Source: Pseudomonas fragi (lineage in GTDB: Bacteria > Pseudomonadota > Gammaproteobacteria > Pseudomonadales > Pseudomonadaceae). Taken from it: a DNA stretch of 64,000 nucleotides. Of the stretch, positions 8,522 to 17,173 are shown piece after piece. Both the position numbers and the translations under genes were made by a program. Each line of letters opens with the position of its first letter. The stretch's first letter is position 1. The notes beneath the pieces were generated by a model. That model was not told the origin of the DNA and did not search any database. It saw nothing but the letters and a program-made list of their open reading frames with translations. Where the stretch lies: assembly GCF_002269505.1 (NCBI RefSeq), contig NZ_NQKQ01000002.1, positions 62,001 through 126,000 of the forward strand, in the 5' to 3' direction.

Positions 8522-9325
8522 TCAGATAAACATCCAGCGCGCTTCGTGCAGTTGCTCCTGAAACTTCAGGTCATCAGCCTCCACGTTCAACTTCTTGAAA
8601 GCGGGCAGGGCGCTGAGTGCCTCCATGTCCTGATCCATAAACACGGTAGCGATTTGCACCAGATCGATGTAGTCGGTGGCCTTGGTTTGTCGAGAAAAGT
8701 CCTGATACAGCCCGGGAATCTTCAACAGCATTTCCGGAAACTCCCAGCCTGCCAGCAGTTTGTCGCCAATCAGCGGGTGAATGCTGTCAATGACGTGGTT
8801 AAGGGAAATCGGATCGGAAAGCAGTTCGTTGTGCTCTTCGGCATAAGTCAGGATGGGCAGGACGCCGATCTGATGCACCAGGCCACCCAGTGCCGCCTGG
8901 TCAGGCTTGAGCAAGGTATGACGGCGGCACAGGGTGTAGCAGATGCCGGCCACTTCCAGGCTCTGGCGCCATACATCGCGCATTTTCTGCTCGACCACTT
9001 CCGAGCGGGCATGGAAGATTTGCTCCATCACCAGACCGATCGCCAGATTGCTGCTGTAGTTGACCCCCAGGCGGGTGATGGCTGTGTGCAGGTCAGTCAC
9101 CTCGCGAGTGGCGCGCAACATCGGGCTGTTGACCACTTTGATCAACCGCGCTGACAGCGCGGTGTCGCGACCTATGACCTTGCTCAAGTTGCTGACGCTG
9201 ATTTCAGGGTTTTCCGCTGCCTTGCGAATATTTAACGCTACTTCCGGTAGTGTGGGTAGAACCAGGTCATCTCTATCAATGGCCTTAAGCAAGTCCATTT
9301 GGACTCTGTGCGCCAGCATGCTCAT
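8522..9325 (-). CDS. HDOD domain protein
   Basis: 267 residues. The central and C-terminal part is an HDOD domain (HD-related output domain), recognised by VLPTLPEVALNIRKAAENPEIS, followed by ISVSNLSKVIGRDTALSARLIKVVNSP and later the ALGGLVHQIGVLPIL segment where an HD phosphohydrolase would carry metal ligands. HDOD proteins generally lack the full catalytic HD set and act as signalling or scaffold proteins, often linked to c-di-GMP or stress. No partner domain is fused here. It ends 30 bp from tctE in convergent orientation. Cellular role unknown. Confidence 0.85.
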   Translation of the reverse strand: MSMLAHRVQMDLLKAIDRDDLVLPTLPEVALNIRKAAENPEISVSNLSKVIGRDTALSARLIKVVNSPMLRATREVTDLHTAITRLGVNYSSNLAIGLVMEQIFHARSEVVEQKMRDVWRQSLEVAGICYTLCRRHTLLKPDQAALGGLVHQIGVLPILTYAEEHNELLSDPISLNHVIDSIHPLIGDKLLAGWEFPEMLLKIPGLYQDFSRQTKATDYIDLVQIATVFMDQDMEALSALPAFKKLNVEADDLKFQEQLHEARWMFI

Positions 9326-9357
9326 TTCTCTAGGTACTGCATTTCAATGTGTGGCAA

Positions 9358-10302
9358 TCAACGCTGGATTTCGCGATCGCGGTCCAGTTGATACGGCAGC
9401 TCAAGCAGTGAAAGACCAGGGCCTTGCAGCTCACCCAGGTGAATATCCCCGGATTGCGCAGCATCACTGGTCAGCACGGCCAGCAGTTCAACACCGCTTT
9501 CGGCTTTCGCGGCCAGTACCACTTCGCCCACGGAACTGTTGTGGGACGGGGTGAACAAAGGCGTGCCAGGGGCGGGTACGTCATGCCCCGCCTCAAGGGA
9601 CAAGCGGTAGAGATGGCGTTTGAGTTTGCCCAGGTACTGCATGCGCGCGACAATTTCCTGGCCGGTGTAGCAGCCTTTTTTGAAGCTGACACCGCCTACG
9701 GCCTGCAGGTTGATCATTTGCGGAATGAACAACTCACGGGTTTGGGCCATGACCTGGCCAATACCGGCGCGAACCTGGCCCAGCAGCCATTGGTTAAGGT
9801 CAGCCTCGGGCAGCTGAGCCTTGAGGTGCTGAACGAGGCTTTCAGTCTGTTCGACAGGGGCCCAGAGTTCCGCGCGGCCTTCAGAGGCGCGAATGGCGAT
9901 CAGGTCGTTGGCACGAACGACGCTGTCAGTTTCAGCCGGCAGGTTCAAGCCAAGGCTTTGCAGTGCGGCATCCCCGTGGCTCAGGCCAAAGCGTACCCAG
10001 TTGGCACTGTCATCGGTCAGTTTGGACTTGGAGAACACGGCGTATTTTTTCAGGTCCGCCAACTGGGGCTCAACCAGTTCGCGGGCCATTGCCAGCAGGC
10101 AGCCATTGTCTTGCAGCACAATGCGAAAGCTCGATTGCATGCGGCCTTTTTGCGTGCAACGGGCGCCAAGGCTTGAGCGGGTTTCACTCAAATAGTTGAG
10201 GTTGCAGGTCAACTGCCCCTGCAGAAACTTGCTGGCGTCGTTGCCGATCACAGCAAAAATGCCTTCGTGGTTCAGGGTGCAGAAAAAAGCAGAGTCGGCC
10301 AT
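9358..10302 (-). CDS. ygfZ: tRNA-modifying/Fe-S maintenance protein YgfZ
   Basis: Folate-binding YgfZ/GcvT-like protein of 314 residues. The family signature K-G-C-Y-x-G-Q-E is complete (KKGCYTGQEIVARM, Cys211). YgfZ uses tetrahydrofolate and supports repair or assembly of certain [Fe-S] enzymes such as MiaB. The gene is divergent from sdhE, the same arrangement as in enteric bacteria, where ygfZ neighbours ygfY-ygfX. An N-terminal FLQGQLTCNL segment aligns with the T-protein fold. Confidence 0.9.
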   Translation of the reverse strand: MADSAFFCTLNHEGIFAVIGNDASKFLQGQLTCNLNYLSETRSSLGARCTQKGRMQSSFRIVLQDNGCLLAMARELVEPQLADLKKYAVFSKSKLTDDSANWVRFGLSHGDAALQSLGLNLPAETDSVVRANDLIAIRASEGRAELWAPVEQTESLVQHLKAQLPEADLNQWLLGQVRAGIGQVMAQTRELFIPQMINLQAVGGVSFKKGCYTGQEIVARMQYLGKLKRHLYRLSLEAGHDVPAPGTPLFTPSHNSSVGEVVLAAKAESGVELLAVLTSDAAQSGDIHLGELQGPGLSLLELPYQLDRDREIQR

Positions 10303-10450
10303 GGGTCATCGCAGTTGAATAAGTCTGGAGCACATCATAGAGGTGCGCCTTGCAAATGGGTAGTTCGCAAAGGATGGACGGGACCGACCAAAGCCGTCTG
10401 TTCTATGATCGATCGGCCTGTATACTTGCGTTCTATTTGAGGAGCGCTCC

Positions 10451-10705
10451 ATGGTCGAAGATGTTGAACTCAATCGTCTCTACTGGCACAGCCGTCGCGG
10501 CATGCTTGAACTTGACGTGTTGCTGGTGCCTTTCGTCAAGGAGGTGTACGCCACCCTTAATGACGTGGACCGCGAATGCTATCGCAAGCTGCTGGAATGT
10601 GAAGACCAGGACATGTTTGGCTGGTTTATGGAACGCGCCGAGTCCGAAGACCCGGAGCTGCAGCGCATGGTTCGGATGATTCTGGATCGTGTCCAGCCCA
10701 AGTAA
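10451..10705 (+). CDS. sdhE: FAD assembly factor SdhE
   Basis: 84-residue SdhE (YgfY/Sdh5) that assists covalent FAD attachment to the flavoprotein subunits of succinate dehydrogenase and fumarate reductase. The hallmark RGxxE motif is present (SRRGMLELD), followed by acidic segments ([15 protein letters not shown]). GAGGAG lies about 6 bases upstream of the ATG. Its end overlaps the YgfX-like gene by 17 bases. NadB, a fumarate-reductase-like flavoprotein, is the next gene on the other strand. Confidence 0.92.
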   Translation: MVEDVELNRLYWHSRRGMLELDVLLVPFVKEVYATLNDVDRECYRKLLECEDQDMFGWFMERAESEDPELQRMVRMILDRVQPK

Positions 10706-11141
10706 TCATTTTGAATGCCGCTGGCATGCCTGCGGGCAATTGCTGGCGGCGTATCTTGCAGCCCAGTTGCTGGCGCTGATCTCGATTTGCCTGCTTTCAA
10801 TACCTGCCTGGGCACAGCTGCTCGGCGCTTTGCTGTGTCTGGCGCACGGGGCCTGGGCGCTGCCACGGCACATCCGCCTTACCCATGGCAGTGCCATTAC
10901 CCGGTTGCGCCATGATGCCGATGGCTGGCAGTTGTGGAGCCGGGACAAGGGCTGGCAAGCGGTACAGTTGCGCCGCGACAGCCTGGCGCTGCCCTTGGTA
11001 GTCATTGTGCGTTTTCGCTTGCCGGGTGAGTGGCGGGTGCGGGCGGTGTGCATCCCGGCCACCGCGCTGGCGCCGGATCAGCACCGGCGCTTGCGCGTGC
11101 GCCTGAAGTTCAGTCGGCGTAGGTGGCTGGCACCAGAATAG
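10689..11141 (+). CDS. YgfX (CptA)-like membrane protein
   Basis: 150 residues, starting at GTG 10689 inside the end of sdhE, which implies translational coupling. Two adjacent hydrophobic helices (about 18-60) are followed by a cytoplasmic, Arg-rich domain with repeated Trp residues ([21 protein letters not shown]), the layout of YgfX/CptA. In E. coli the YgfY-YgfX pair was described as a toxin-antitoxin pair affecting cytoskeletal proteins, while YgfY is also SdhE; whether this homologue is toxic is unknown. Its 3' end overlaps the 3' end of nadB by 32 bases tail to tail. Confidence 0.75.
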   Translation: MSSPSNHFECRWHACGQLLAAYLAAQLLALISICLLSIPAWAQLLGALLCLAHGAWALPRHIRLTHGSAITRLRHDADGWQLWSRDKGWQAVQLRRDSLALPLVVIVRFRLPGEWRVRAVCIPATALAPDQHRRLRVRLKFSRRRWLAPE

Positions 11142-12726
11142 TGTCCTGGGCCTCGGGCAGCATGTGCGGGTAGTCGAGGGTGTAATGCAAACCCCGTGAC
11201 TCCTTGCGCGTCATGGCACTGCGGATCATCAGCTCGGCCACTTGCGCCAGGTTGCGCAACTCGATCAGATCGCGGCTGACCTTGTAATTGCTGTAGAACT
11301 CGTCAATTTCATCCAGTAGCAGGCGCACCCGGTGTTGGGCCCGTTGCAGGCGCTTGTTGGTGCGCACGATGCCCACGTAGTCCCACATAAAGCGCCGTAG
11401 CTCATCCCAGTTGTGGGCGATGATCACGTCTTCATCAGAGTCGGTCACCTGGCTGGCATCCCAGCTCGGCAGTGCCACGGGCGCGGCGATTTCGGGCGCC
11501 TGGGCGAGGATGTCGGCCGCTGCCGACTTGGCGTACACAAAGCACTCCAGCAGCGAGTTGCTGGCCATGCGGTTGGCGCCATGCAGGCCGGTGAAGCTGG
11601 TTTCGCCAATGGCATACAGGCCCGGTACATCGGTATGACCATGTTCGTCGACCATTACCCCACCACAGGTGTAATGCGCTGCCGGGACCACCGGGATGGC
11701 CTGTTTGGTGATGTCGATACCAAATTCCAGGCAGCGCTCATAAACCGTCGGGAAGTGAGCCTTGATAAATGTATCGGATTCATGGCTGATATCCAGGTAC
11801 ACGCAATCGATGCCCAGACGCTTCATTTCATGGTCGATGGCACGGGCGACGATATCCCGCGGTGCCAGTTCGTCCCGCGGGTCGAAGCGGTGCATGAAAC
11901 GCTCACCGTTGGGCAACTTGAGGTGCGCGCCTTCGCCCCGCAGGGCTTCTGTAATCAGAAAGCTCTTGGCCAGGGGGTGGTACAGGCAAGTGGGGTGGAA
12001 CTGGTTGAATTCCAGGTTGGCCACGCGGCAGCCCGAACGCCAGGCCATGGCAATGCCATCACCACAGGCGCCGTCGGGGTTGCTGGTGTAGAGATACACC
12101 TTGGCCGCGCCGCCAGTAGCCAGGATGGTGAACCGCGAGCCGAAGGTGTCAACTTCGCCTGTGGCACGATCCAGCACATAGGCGCCCAGGCAGCGATCGC
12201 CCGGCATGCCCAGCCGGCGCTCGGTAATCAGGTCGACAGCGACGCGCTGTTCGAGCAGTTCGATATTGGGGCGCTGGCGGGCCTGTTCGAGCAATGTCTT
12301 GAAAATCGCCGCGCCCGTGGCGTCGGCCGCATGGATGATGCGCCGATGACTGTGCCCGCCTTCACGGGTGAGGTGGAACTCGAAGCCCTGTTGCTCGGGG
12401 TCGATAGTGTCATCGCGGGTGAACGGCACACCCTGGTCGATCAGCCACTGGATGGCTTCGCGGCTGTGCTCGACGGTGAAGCGTACCGCGTCTTCATGGC
12501 ATAGCCCGCCACCGGCATTGAGGGTGTCATCGACATGGGACTGCACCGTATCGGTGTCATCCAGAACAGCGGCGACGCCACCCTGGGCCCAGAACGTTGA
12601 ACCATTGGCCAGATCGCCCTTGCTAAGCACTGCAATACGCATATGGCTGGGTAACGTGAGCGCAAGGCTCAAACCGGCAGCGCCGCTGCCAATCACCAGC
12701 ACATCATGTTGAAAATGTTGGCTCAT
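11110..12726 (-). CDS. nadB: L-aspartate oxidase
   Basis: FAD enzyme oxidising L-aspartate to iminoaspartate, the first step of de novo NAD synthesis (with NadA). 538 residues, as in the family. N-terminal dinucleotide-binding motif [15 protein letters not shown], substrate-binding [21 protein letters not shown] and [10 protein letters not shown], and the [26 protein letters not shown] segment that contacts FAD are all visible. I chose ATG 12726 ([13 protein letters not shown]) because the reading further upstream to 12783 adds non-conserved residues. In P. aeruginosa nadB likewise lies directly upstream of, and divergent from, algU. Confidence 0.95.
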   Translation of the reverse strand: MSQHFQHDVLVIGSGAAGLSLALTLPSHMRIAVLSKGDLANGSTFWAQGGVAAVLDDTDTVQSHVDDTLNAGGGLCHEDAVRFTVEHSREAIQWLIDQGVPFTRDDTIDPEQQGFEFHLTREGGHSHRRIIHAADATGAAIFKTLLEQARQRPNIELLEQRVAVDLITERRLGMPGDRCLGAYVLDRATGEVDTFGSRFTILATGGAAKVYLYTSNPDGACGDGIAMAWRSGCRVANLEFNQFHPTCLYHPLAKSFLITEALRGEGAHLKLPNGERFMHRFDPRDELAPRDIVARAIDHEMKRLGIDCVYLDISHESDTFIKAHFPTVYERCLEFGIDITKQAIPVVPAAHYTCGGVMVDEHGHTDVPGLYAIGETSFTGLHGANRMASNSLLECFVYAKSAAADILAQAPEIAAPVALPSWDASQVTDSDEDVIIAHNWDELRRFMWDYVGIVRTNKRLQRAQHRVRLLLDEIDEFYSNYKVSRDLIELRNLAQVAELMIRSAMTRKESRGLHYTLDYPHMLPEAQDTILVPATYAD

Positions 12727-12833
12727 TCTTCTGACATCCGCAAAAAAGCGCCCTCTAGTATATAGAAGGGGGGATCGGCACAATGGCCGGGCCTTTATGG
12801 CATTGTGAAATTACAGCGGGCGCAAAGTGTGCC

Positions 12834-12986
12834 TCAGACTCGCAGGGTCTGCATGTCGATTTGCACAATTAATCTGCGAGTGGTGGCAGGGCTCAGGAAT
12901 GACTCGAGTTCTGGTACGATTTCGTAGTGCATCTTGGGTGGTTTCGTACGATGGTTTTGAACTTTTCGTATGGCCTGGGGTTCCAT
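12834..12986 (-). CDS. Possible small protein (50 aa)
   Basis: An ATG at 12986 is preceded by AAGGAG at the ideal distance (about 9 bases) and opens 50 codons (MEPQAIRKVQ...) ending with VQIDMQTLRV. The product is soluble-looking and mixed basic/acidic, with no signal or membrane segment. It sits in the 515-bp space between divergent nadB and algU, in the same direction as nadB and 107 bp upstream of its start, so it could be the first gene of a nadB transcript. I do not recognise the family. The strong ribosome site is the main argument; conservation of the peptide in related strains would be decisive. Confidence 0.45.
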   Translation of the reverse strand: MEPQAIRKVQNHRTKPPKMHYEIVPELESFLSPATTRRLIVQIDMQTLRV

Positions 12987-13155
12987 AGTGGGCTCTCCTT
13001 GATGCAGGGGAACGGCGTCCAAATTGATGCGGGGTTTGTTTTTTCGACTCGACAGCTGAATTTGACGACAAGATTATTGACGCAGCCGGCCAAGCCCGAG
13101 CTGCGTTTTCGTGTGTGCCAAATCCGAGCGCGCAGGAAACTTGCCAGGGGGGAGA

Positions 13156-13182
13156 GAACTTTTGCGAAAAGCCCGAGTCTAT
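13156..13182 (+). promoter_or_regulatory. Sigma-E type (AlgU) promoter of algU
   Basis: GAACTT at 13156-13161, a 16-base spacer, then TCTAT at 13178-13182. This matches the AlgU/RpoE consensus (GAACTT-N16/17-TCtga) and lies about 60 bases ahead of the algU start codon, where the autoregulated algU promoter is found in other pseudomonads. Confidence 0.75.
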
Positions 13183-13241
13183 GTTTGCAAGCCTGATCAA
13201 TTAGCAAAGCAATCTTCCTCCCGGTCTTATGAGGAGTATTC

Positions 13242-13823
13242 ATGCTAGCCCAGGAAGAGGATCAGCAGCTGGTCGAGCGCGTACAGCGTGGCGACAAGCG
13301 CGCATTCGATCTGCTGGTGTTGAAGTATCAACACAAAATTCTCGGGTTGATCGTGCGTTTTGTGCACGACACCCATGAAGCCCAGGACGTTGCCCAAGAG
13401 GCCTTTATCAAGGCCTACCGGGCGCTCGGTAATTTTCGCGGAGACAGCGCCTTTTACACTTGGCTGTATCGCATCGCCATTAATACGGCGAAAAATTACC
13501 TGGTGTCACGCGGTCGACGTCCGCCTGACAGTGACGTGAGCTCGGAAGATGCCGAGTTTTACGATGGTGATCATGGTCTCAAGGATCTTGAGTCGCCGGA
13601 GCGCGCTTTGCTCCGGGACGAGATCGAGAGCACCGTTCATCGCACTATTCAGCTACTGCCAGAAGATTTGCGTACGGCGTTAACTTTACGTGAATTCGAT
13701 GGTCTGAGTTATGAGGACATTGCGAGCGTCATGCAATGCCCGGTAGGTACCGTGCGCTCCCGGATTTTCCGCGCCCGGGAAGCCATAGACAAAGCCCTGC
13801 AGCCGTTGTTGCAGGAAAACTGA
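13242..13823 (+). CDS. algU: RNA polymerase sigma factor AlgU (RpoE/sigma-22)
   Basis: ECF sigma factor of 193 residues that directs envelope-stress and alginate genes. Region 2 (about 25-95) contains VRFVHDTHEAQDVAQEAFIKAY and the -10 recognition helix FYTWLYRIAINTAKNYL. Region 4 (about 130-185) contains the helix-turn-helix LREFDGLSYEDIASVMQCPVGTVRSRI. GAGGAG precedes the ATG. It is the first gene of algU-mucA-mucB; a sigma-E type promoter lies upstream, consistent with positive autoregulation. Sequestered at the membrane by MucA. Confidence 0.97.
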   Translation: MLAQEEDQQLVERVQRGDKRAFDLLVLKYQHKILGLIVRFVHDTHEAQDVAQEAFIKAYRALGNFRGDSAFYTWLYRIAINTAKNYLVSRGRRPPDSDVSSEDAEFYDGDHGLKDLESPERALLRDEIESTVHRTIQLLPEDLRTALTLREFDGLSYEDIASVMQCPVGTVRSRIFRAREAIDKALQPLLQEN

Positions 13824-13854
13824 GACAGCGGCGACAGCCAAGAGAGGAACCGCC

Positions 13855-14445
13855 ATGAGTCGTGAAGCCCTGCAGGAATCGCTGTCCGCAGTGATGGATA
13901 ACGAAGCGGACGAACTGGAACTGCGTCGGGTATTGAATGCCTTCGACGACACACAAACCCGTGACACCTGGTCCCGTTATCAGGTGGCGCGTGCTGTGAT
14001 GCACAAGGACCTGTTGATTCCGCGCCTGGACATCGCATCTGCCGTTTCGGCCGCGCTGGCCGAAGAACAAACCCCGGCCAAGGTAGTCCGCGGGCCGTGG
14101 CGCAGTATTGGTCGTCTGGCCGTAGCCGCGTCGGTAACCGTCGCTGTTCTGGCGGGTGTACGCCTGTACAACCAGGACGACATCGTTGGTAACCAGCTTG
14201 CCCAGCAAAACCCGGCTCAAAGCCTGAGTGCGCCGATGGCCAAGGGCCCGGCAGTACTGGCCAACTACAGCGAAAACGCCGACCAGGCCACCGGCCCGAT
14301 GGCCAACGGTGTGCTGCAAGGTCAGCCAGGCTGGCAGGACCAGCGTTTGCCAGGGTACCTGCGTCAGCACGCAGAGCAAGCCGCATTGAAAGGGGCTGAA
14401 AGCCCACTGCCTTATGCTCGTGCTGCGAGCCTGGAAAACCGTTAA
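13855..14445 (+). CDS. mucA: Anti-sigma factor MucA
   Basis: Inner-membrane anti-sigma factor for AlgU, 196 residues. The N-terminal cytoplasmic domain (1-80, SREALQESLSAVMDNEADELELRRVL) binds AlgU; a single membrane helix lies at about 86-104; the periplasmic part (105-196) is the target of MucB and of regulated proteolysis by AlgW and MucP. The gene is full length for the family, with no sign of the truncating mutations that make isolates mucoid. It begins 31 bp after algU and ends 8 bp before mucB. Confidence 0.95.
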   Translation: MSREALQESLSAVMDNEADELELRRVLNAFDDTQTRDTWSRYQVARAVMHKDLLIPRLDIASAVSAALAEEQTPAKVVRGPWRSIGRLAVAASVTVAVLAGVRLYNQDDIVGNQLAQQNPAQSLSAPMAKGPAVLANYSENADQATGPMANGVLQGQPGWQDQRLPGYLRQHAEQAALKGAESPLPYARAASLENR

Positions 14446-14453
14446 GGACCATC

Positions 14454-15416
14454 ATGCGCGTCCTACCCTTGCTACCTCTTCTGCTCAGTGGCTGGTTTGT
14501 TGTGCCTGCCCATGCGGATGAAGCCCAGGACTGGCTCAAACGTCTTGGGCAGGCCGAGCAACAGCACAGCTATCAAGGCACTTTCGTTTACGAGCGCAAC
14601 GGTAGTTTTTCTACCCACAGCATCTGGCACCTTGTGCAGGATGGCAAGGTTCGTGAGCGGTTGATGCAACTCGATGGCCCCGCACAAGAGGTGATTCGAG
14701 CAGACGGGCGCACTGAATGTGTCACTGGCAAGCTGGCCCCGCGCCTGGGCGATGTCTCCGCTGTTGCGGCGCGGCAGTTCGATGTACAGAAGCTCAATGA
14801 TCTGTATACCGTGGCAATGGAAGGCAACTCCAGGGTTGCCGGGCGCCCGGTAGCGGTTATTTCGCTGGCGCCGCGTGATCAGCATCGCTACGGGTTTGAA
14901 CTGTATCTGGACCGGGAAACCGGTTTGCCTATCAAGTCATTGTTGCTCAATGACAAGGGGCAATTGCTTGAGCGTTACCAGTTCACCACCTTGACCACAA
15001 CGCCACCGGATGACAGCCAGCTCAGTCCTGCCGCGAAGTGCCAACCTGTTGCCCAGGCGGACGCCGGGGCCAAACTGGGCAGCACAACCCAGGCCTGGCA
15101 TTCCGACTGGCTGCCTTCCGGTTTCGAGCAAGTCAGCAGCACGGTACACCGTGACCCGCGCACCCGGATCGAAGTCACCAGCCTGCTGTATGACGACGGG
15201 CTGACGCGCTTCTCCGTGTTTATCGAGCCGCTGCAGGGGGCTGCGGTGCCTGATGCCCGTGTTCAGCTGGGGCCTACAGCCGCCGTCACACGACACCTGA
15301 GCACACCTCAGGGCGACATGATGGCCACTGTGGTGGGTGAAATCCCGATGGGAACTGCGGAGCGGATCGCACTCTCGATGCGTGTCGGCAAAGACGACGC
15401 CCAGGCCAAACCATAG
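14454..15416 (+). CDS. mucB: MucA-protecting periplasmic protein MucB (RseB)
   Basis: 320-residue RseB-family periplasmic regulator with a signal peptide (MRVLPLLPLLLSGWFVVPAHA). It binds MucA in the periplasm and shields it from AlgW cleavage, coupling release of AlgU to envelope damage. Two domains are expected: a large LolA-like N-terminal domain (about 25-200, including YQGTFVYERNGSFSTHSIWHL) and a smaller C-terminal MucA-binding domain (about 215-320). In P. aeruginosa mucC follows; here a terminator and then mucD follow instead. Confidence 0.93.
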   Translation: MRVLPLLPLLLSGWFVVPAHADEAQDWLKRLGQAEQQHSYQGTFVYERNGSFSTHSIWHLVQDGKVRERLMQLDGPAQEVIRADGRTECVTGKLAPRLGDVSAVAARQFDVQKLNDLYTVAMEGNSRVAGRPVAVISLAPRDQHRYGFELYLDRETGLPIKSLLLNDKGQLLERYQFTTLTTTPPDDSQLSPAAKCQPVAQADAGAKLGSTTQAWHSDWLPSGFEQVSSTVHRDPRTRIEVTSLLYDDGLTRFSVFIEPLQGAAVPDARVQLGPTAAVTRHLSTPQGDMMATVVGEIPMGTAERIALSMRVGKDDAQAKP

Positions 15417-15474
15417 GGTTGCACCGACATGGCGGGTGACAATTTTCGATTTGCCATTTTTTTGTCTTTTTATA

Positions 15475-15513
15475 AAGGTCAGGGCCCTCAAGGGCTCTGG
15501 CCTTGTTTGTTTT
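15475..15513 (+). terminator. Intrinsic terminator after mucB
   Basis: A 13-14 bp GC-rich inverted repeat (AAGGTCAGGGCCCT / GGGCTCTGGCCTT, one mismatch) around a short loop is followed by TTTGTTTT. It lies where mucC would be in P. aeruginosa and should end most algU-mucA-mucB transcripts before mucD. Confidence 0.75.
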
Positions 15514-15595
15514 CCGGGGCCTGAAAAACGGTCTATGCTTTGGACTTGTTTTTTGGTGCCTGTCGCTTAACTCTGCTGTTATTAACGGGAGCTGT

Positions 15596-17017
15596 ATGTC
15601 GATGCCTCGATTGAAATCTTATCTACCCATTTTTGCAGCCGTGCTGATGCTCGGGCAGGCAGTGCCGGTCATGGCTGAAGCGCAGCTACCTGACTTCACC
15701 CAATTGGTTGAGCAAGCCTCACCGGCCGTGGTGAATATCAGCACTACGCAAAAATTGCCGGAGCGGCGGGTCTCCAGCATGGGTCAAATGCCCGACCTGG
15801 AAGGCCTGCCGCCGGGGCTGCGCGAGTTCTTCGAGCGCAGCATGCCACCTGCCGGCAAAGGCGGTCGTCAGCGCGAGGCCCAGTCCCTGGGCTCGGGTTT
15901 TATCATCTCTCCCGATGGCTACATCCTGACCAACAACCATGTGGTTGCTGATGCCGATGAAATCATCGTGCGCCTGTCCGATCGTAGCGAGTTGAAAGCC
16001 AAGCTGGTGGGCACAGATCCGCGCTCCGACGTGGCCTTGCTCAAGATTGATGGCAAGAACCTGCCAGTGCTGAAACTGGGCAAGTCTCAGGACCTCAAGG
16101 CCGGCCAGTGGGTAGTTGCCATCGGTTCGCCGTTTGGCTTTGACCACACCGTGACCCAGGGCATCATCAGTGCCATGGGGCGCAGCCTGCCAAATGAAAG
16201 CTATGTGCCGTTTATCCAGACTGACGTGCCGATCAACCCGGGCAACTCGGGTGGTCCGCTTTTCAACCTGGCAGGTGAAGTAGTAGGTATCAACTCGCAG
16301 ATCTACACCCGTTCGGGCGGCTTTATGGGCGTGTCCTTCGCGATTCCAATCGATGTGGCGATGGACGTGGCCAACCAGCTCAAGGCTGGCGGCAAGGTTA
16401 GCCGTGGCTGGTTGGGCGTGGTGATTCAAGAGGTCAACAAGGACCTGGCCGAGTCCTTTGGTCTGGATAAACCTGCCGGTGCACTGGTAGCACAGGTACT
16501 GGATGACGGCCCGGCTGCCAAAGGCGGCCTGCAGGTTGGTGACGTGATCCTGAGCATGAACGGTCAGCCGATCGTCATGTCGGCAGATTTGCCGCACCTG
16601 GTTGGTGCCCTCAAGGCAGGGAGCAAGGCAACGCTTGAAGTGATTCGTGACGGCAAGCGCAAAACCCTGGACCTGACTGTTGGCGCCATCCCTGATGACG
16701 CGAAAGATATCGCTTCGGTTAACGGCGCCGAGCAAAGCAGCAATCGTCTCGGTGTGTCCGTTGCTGACCTGAGTGAAGAGCAGAAGAAGGCCAACGACAT
16801 CAAGGGCGGTGTGATCATCACTGACGTTCAGGACGGTCCAGCAGCCTTGATTGGCCTGCAGCCTGGTGACGTGATTACCCACCTGAACAATCAGGCAATC
16901 ACCAATGGCAAGGAGTTCACCGAGATCGCCAAGGCATTGCCGAAGAACCGTTCGGTGTCGATGCGCGTTCTGCGTCAGGGGCGTGCCAGCTTCATCACCT
17001 TCAAGCTGGCGGAGTAA
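15596..17017 (+). CDS. mucD: Periplasmic serine endoprotease MucD (DegP/HtrA-like)
   Basis: HtrA-family protease/chaperone of 473 residues that degrades misfolded envelope proteins and restrains AlgU activation. Signal peptide 1-28 (ends VPVMA-EA). The catalytic triad is His115 (LTNNHVV), Asp145 (PRSDVALLK) and Ser218 (NPGNSGGPLF). Two PDZ domains follow, about 265-355 and 375-470, with carboxylate-binding-type GWLGV and NRLGV starts. ATG 15596 is used; ATG 15602, six bases later, is an equally good start. Being behind a terminator, it probably has its own promoter, as reported for mucD in P. aeruginosa. Confidence 0.95.
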   Translation: MSMPRLKSYLPIFAAVLMLGQAVPVMAEAQLPDFTQLVEQASPAVVNISTTQKLPERRVSSMGQMPDLEGLPPGLREFFERSMPPAGKGGRQREAQSLGSGFIISPDGYILTNNHVVADADEIIVRLSDRSELKAKLVGTDPRSDVALLKIDGKNLPVLKLGKSQDLKAGQWVVAIGSPFGFDHTVTQGIISAMGRSLPNESYVPFIQTDVPINPGNSGGPLFNLAGEVVGINSQIYTRSGGFMGVSFAIPIDVAMDVANQLKAGGKVSRGWLGVVIQEVNKDLAESFGLDKPAGALVAQVLDDGPAAKGGLQVGDVILSMNGQPIVMSADLPHLVGALKAGSKATLEVIRDGKRKTLDLTVGAIPDDAKDIASVNGAEQSSNRLGVSVADLSEEQKKANDIKGGVIITDVQDGPAALIGLQPGDVITHLNNQAITNGKEFTEIAKALPKNRSVSMRVLRQGRASFITFKLAE

Positions 17018-17038
17018 GTTAACTGAAGGCTGACCTGG

Positions 17039-17123
17039 ATGGGAGCGAGCCTGTTCGCAACAGCAGTGGCAGTGTTTAACTGACATCTGCGCTGTCTGCT
17101 TCGCGAGCAGGCTCGCTCCCACA
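17039..17123. repeat. REP pair (inverted GGGAGCGAGCCTG units)
   Basis: Two inverted copies of the Pseudomonas REP unit (GGGAGCGAGCCTG... and ...CAGGCTCGCTCCCACA) about 55 bp apart, directly after mucD. Gene order left of this point matches the PAO1 ung-to-mucD region and right of it the gcv region (recalled), so it may mark a rearrangement junction. Confidence 0.8.
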
Positions 17124-17143
17124 GGGAGCTAACCGTTATCATC

Positions 17144-17173
17144 AAGCCCGTATCGCGAGATACGGGCTTTTTT
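17144..17173. terminator. Bidirectional intrinsic terminator
   Basis: AAGCCCGTATC-GCG-GATACGGGCTT type stem (perfect apart from the loop) followed by TTTTTTATT. It lies between convergent mucD and the RDD gene; the T-tract favours termination of the mucD transcript. Confidence 0.8.

Noticed and set aside
10689..11141. A classical toxin-antitoxin module
   Set aside because: The partner gene is a clear SdhE flavinylation factor and the locus is core and conserved; calling it a toxin system would overstate the evidence.
12893..13243. A 116-codon minus-strand frame beginning at the algU start
   Set aside because: It covers the algU promoter and overlaps the better-supported 50-codon frame; its start has no convincing ribosome site and its sequence is not protein-like.
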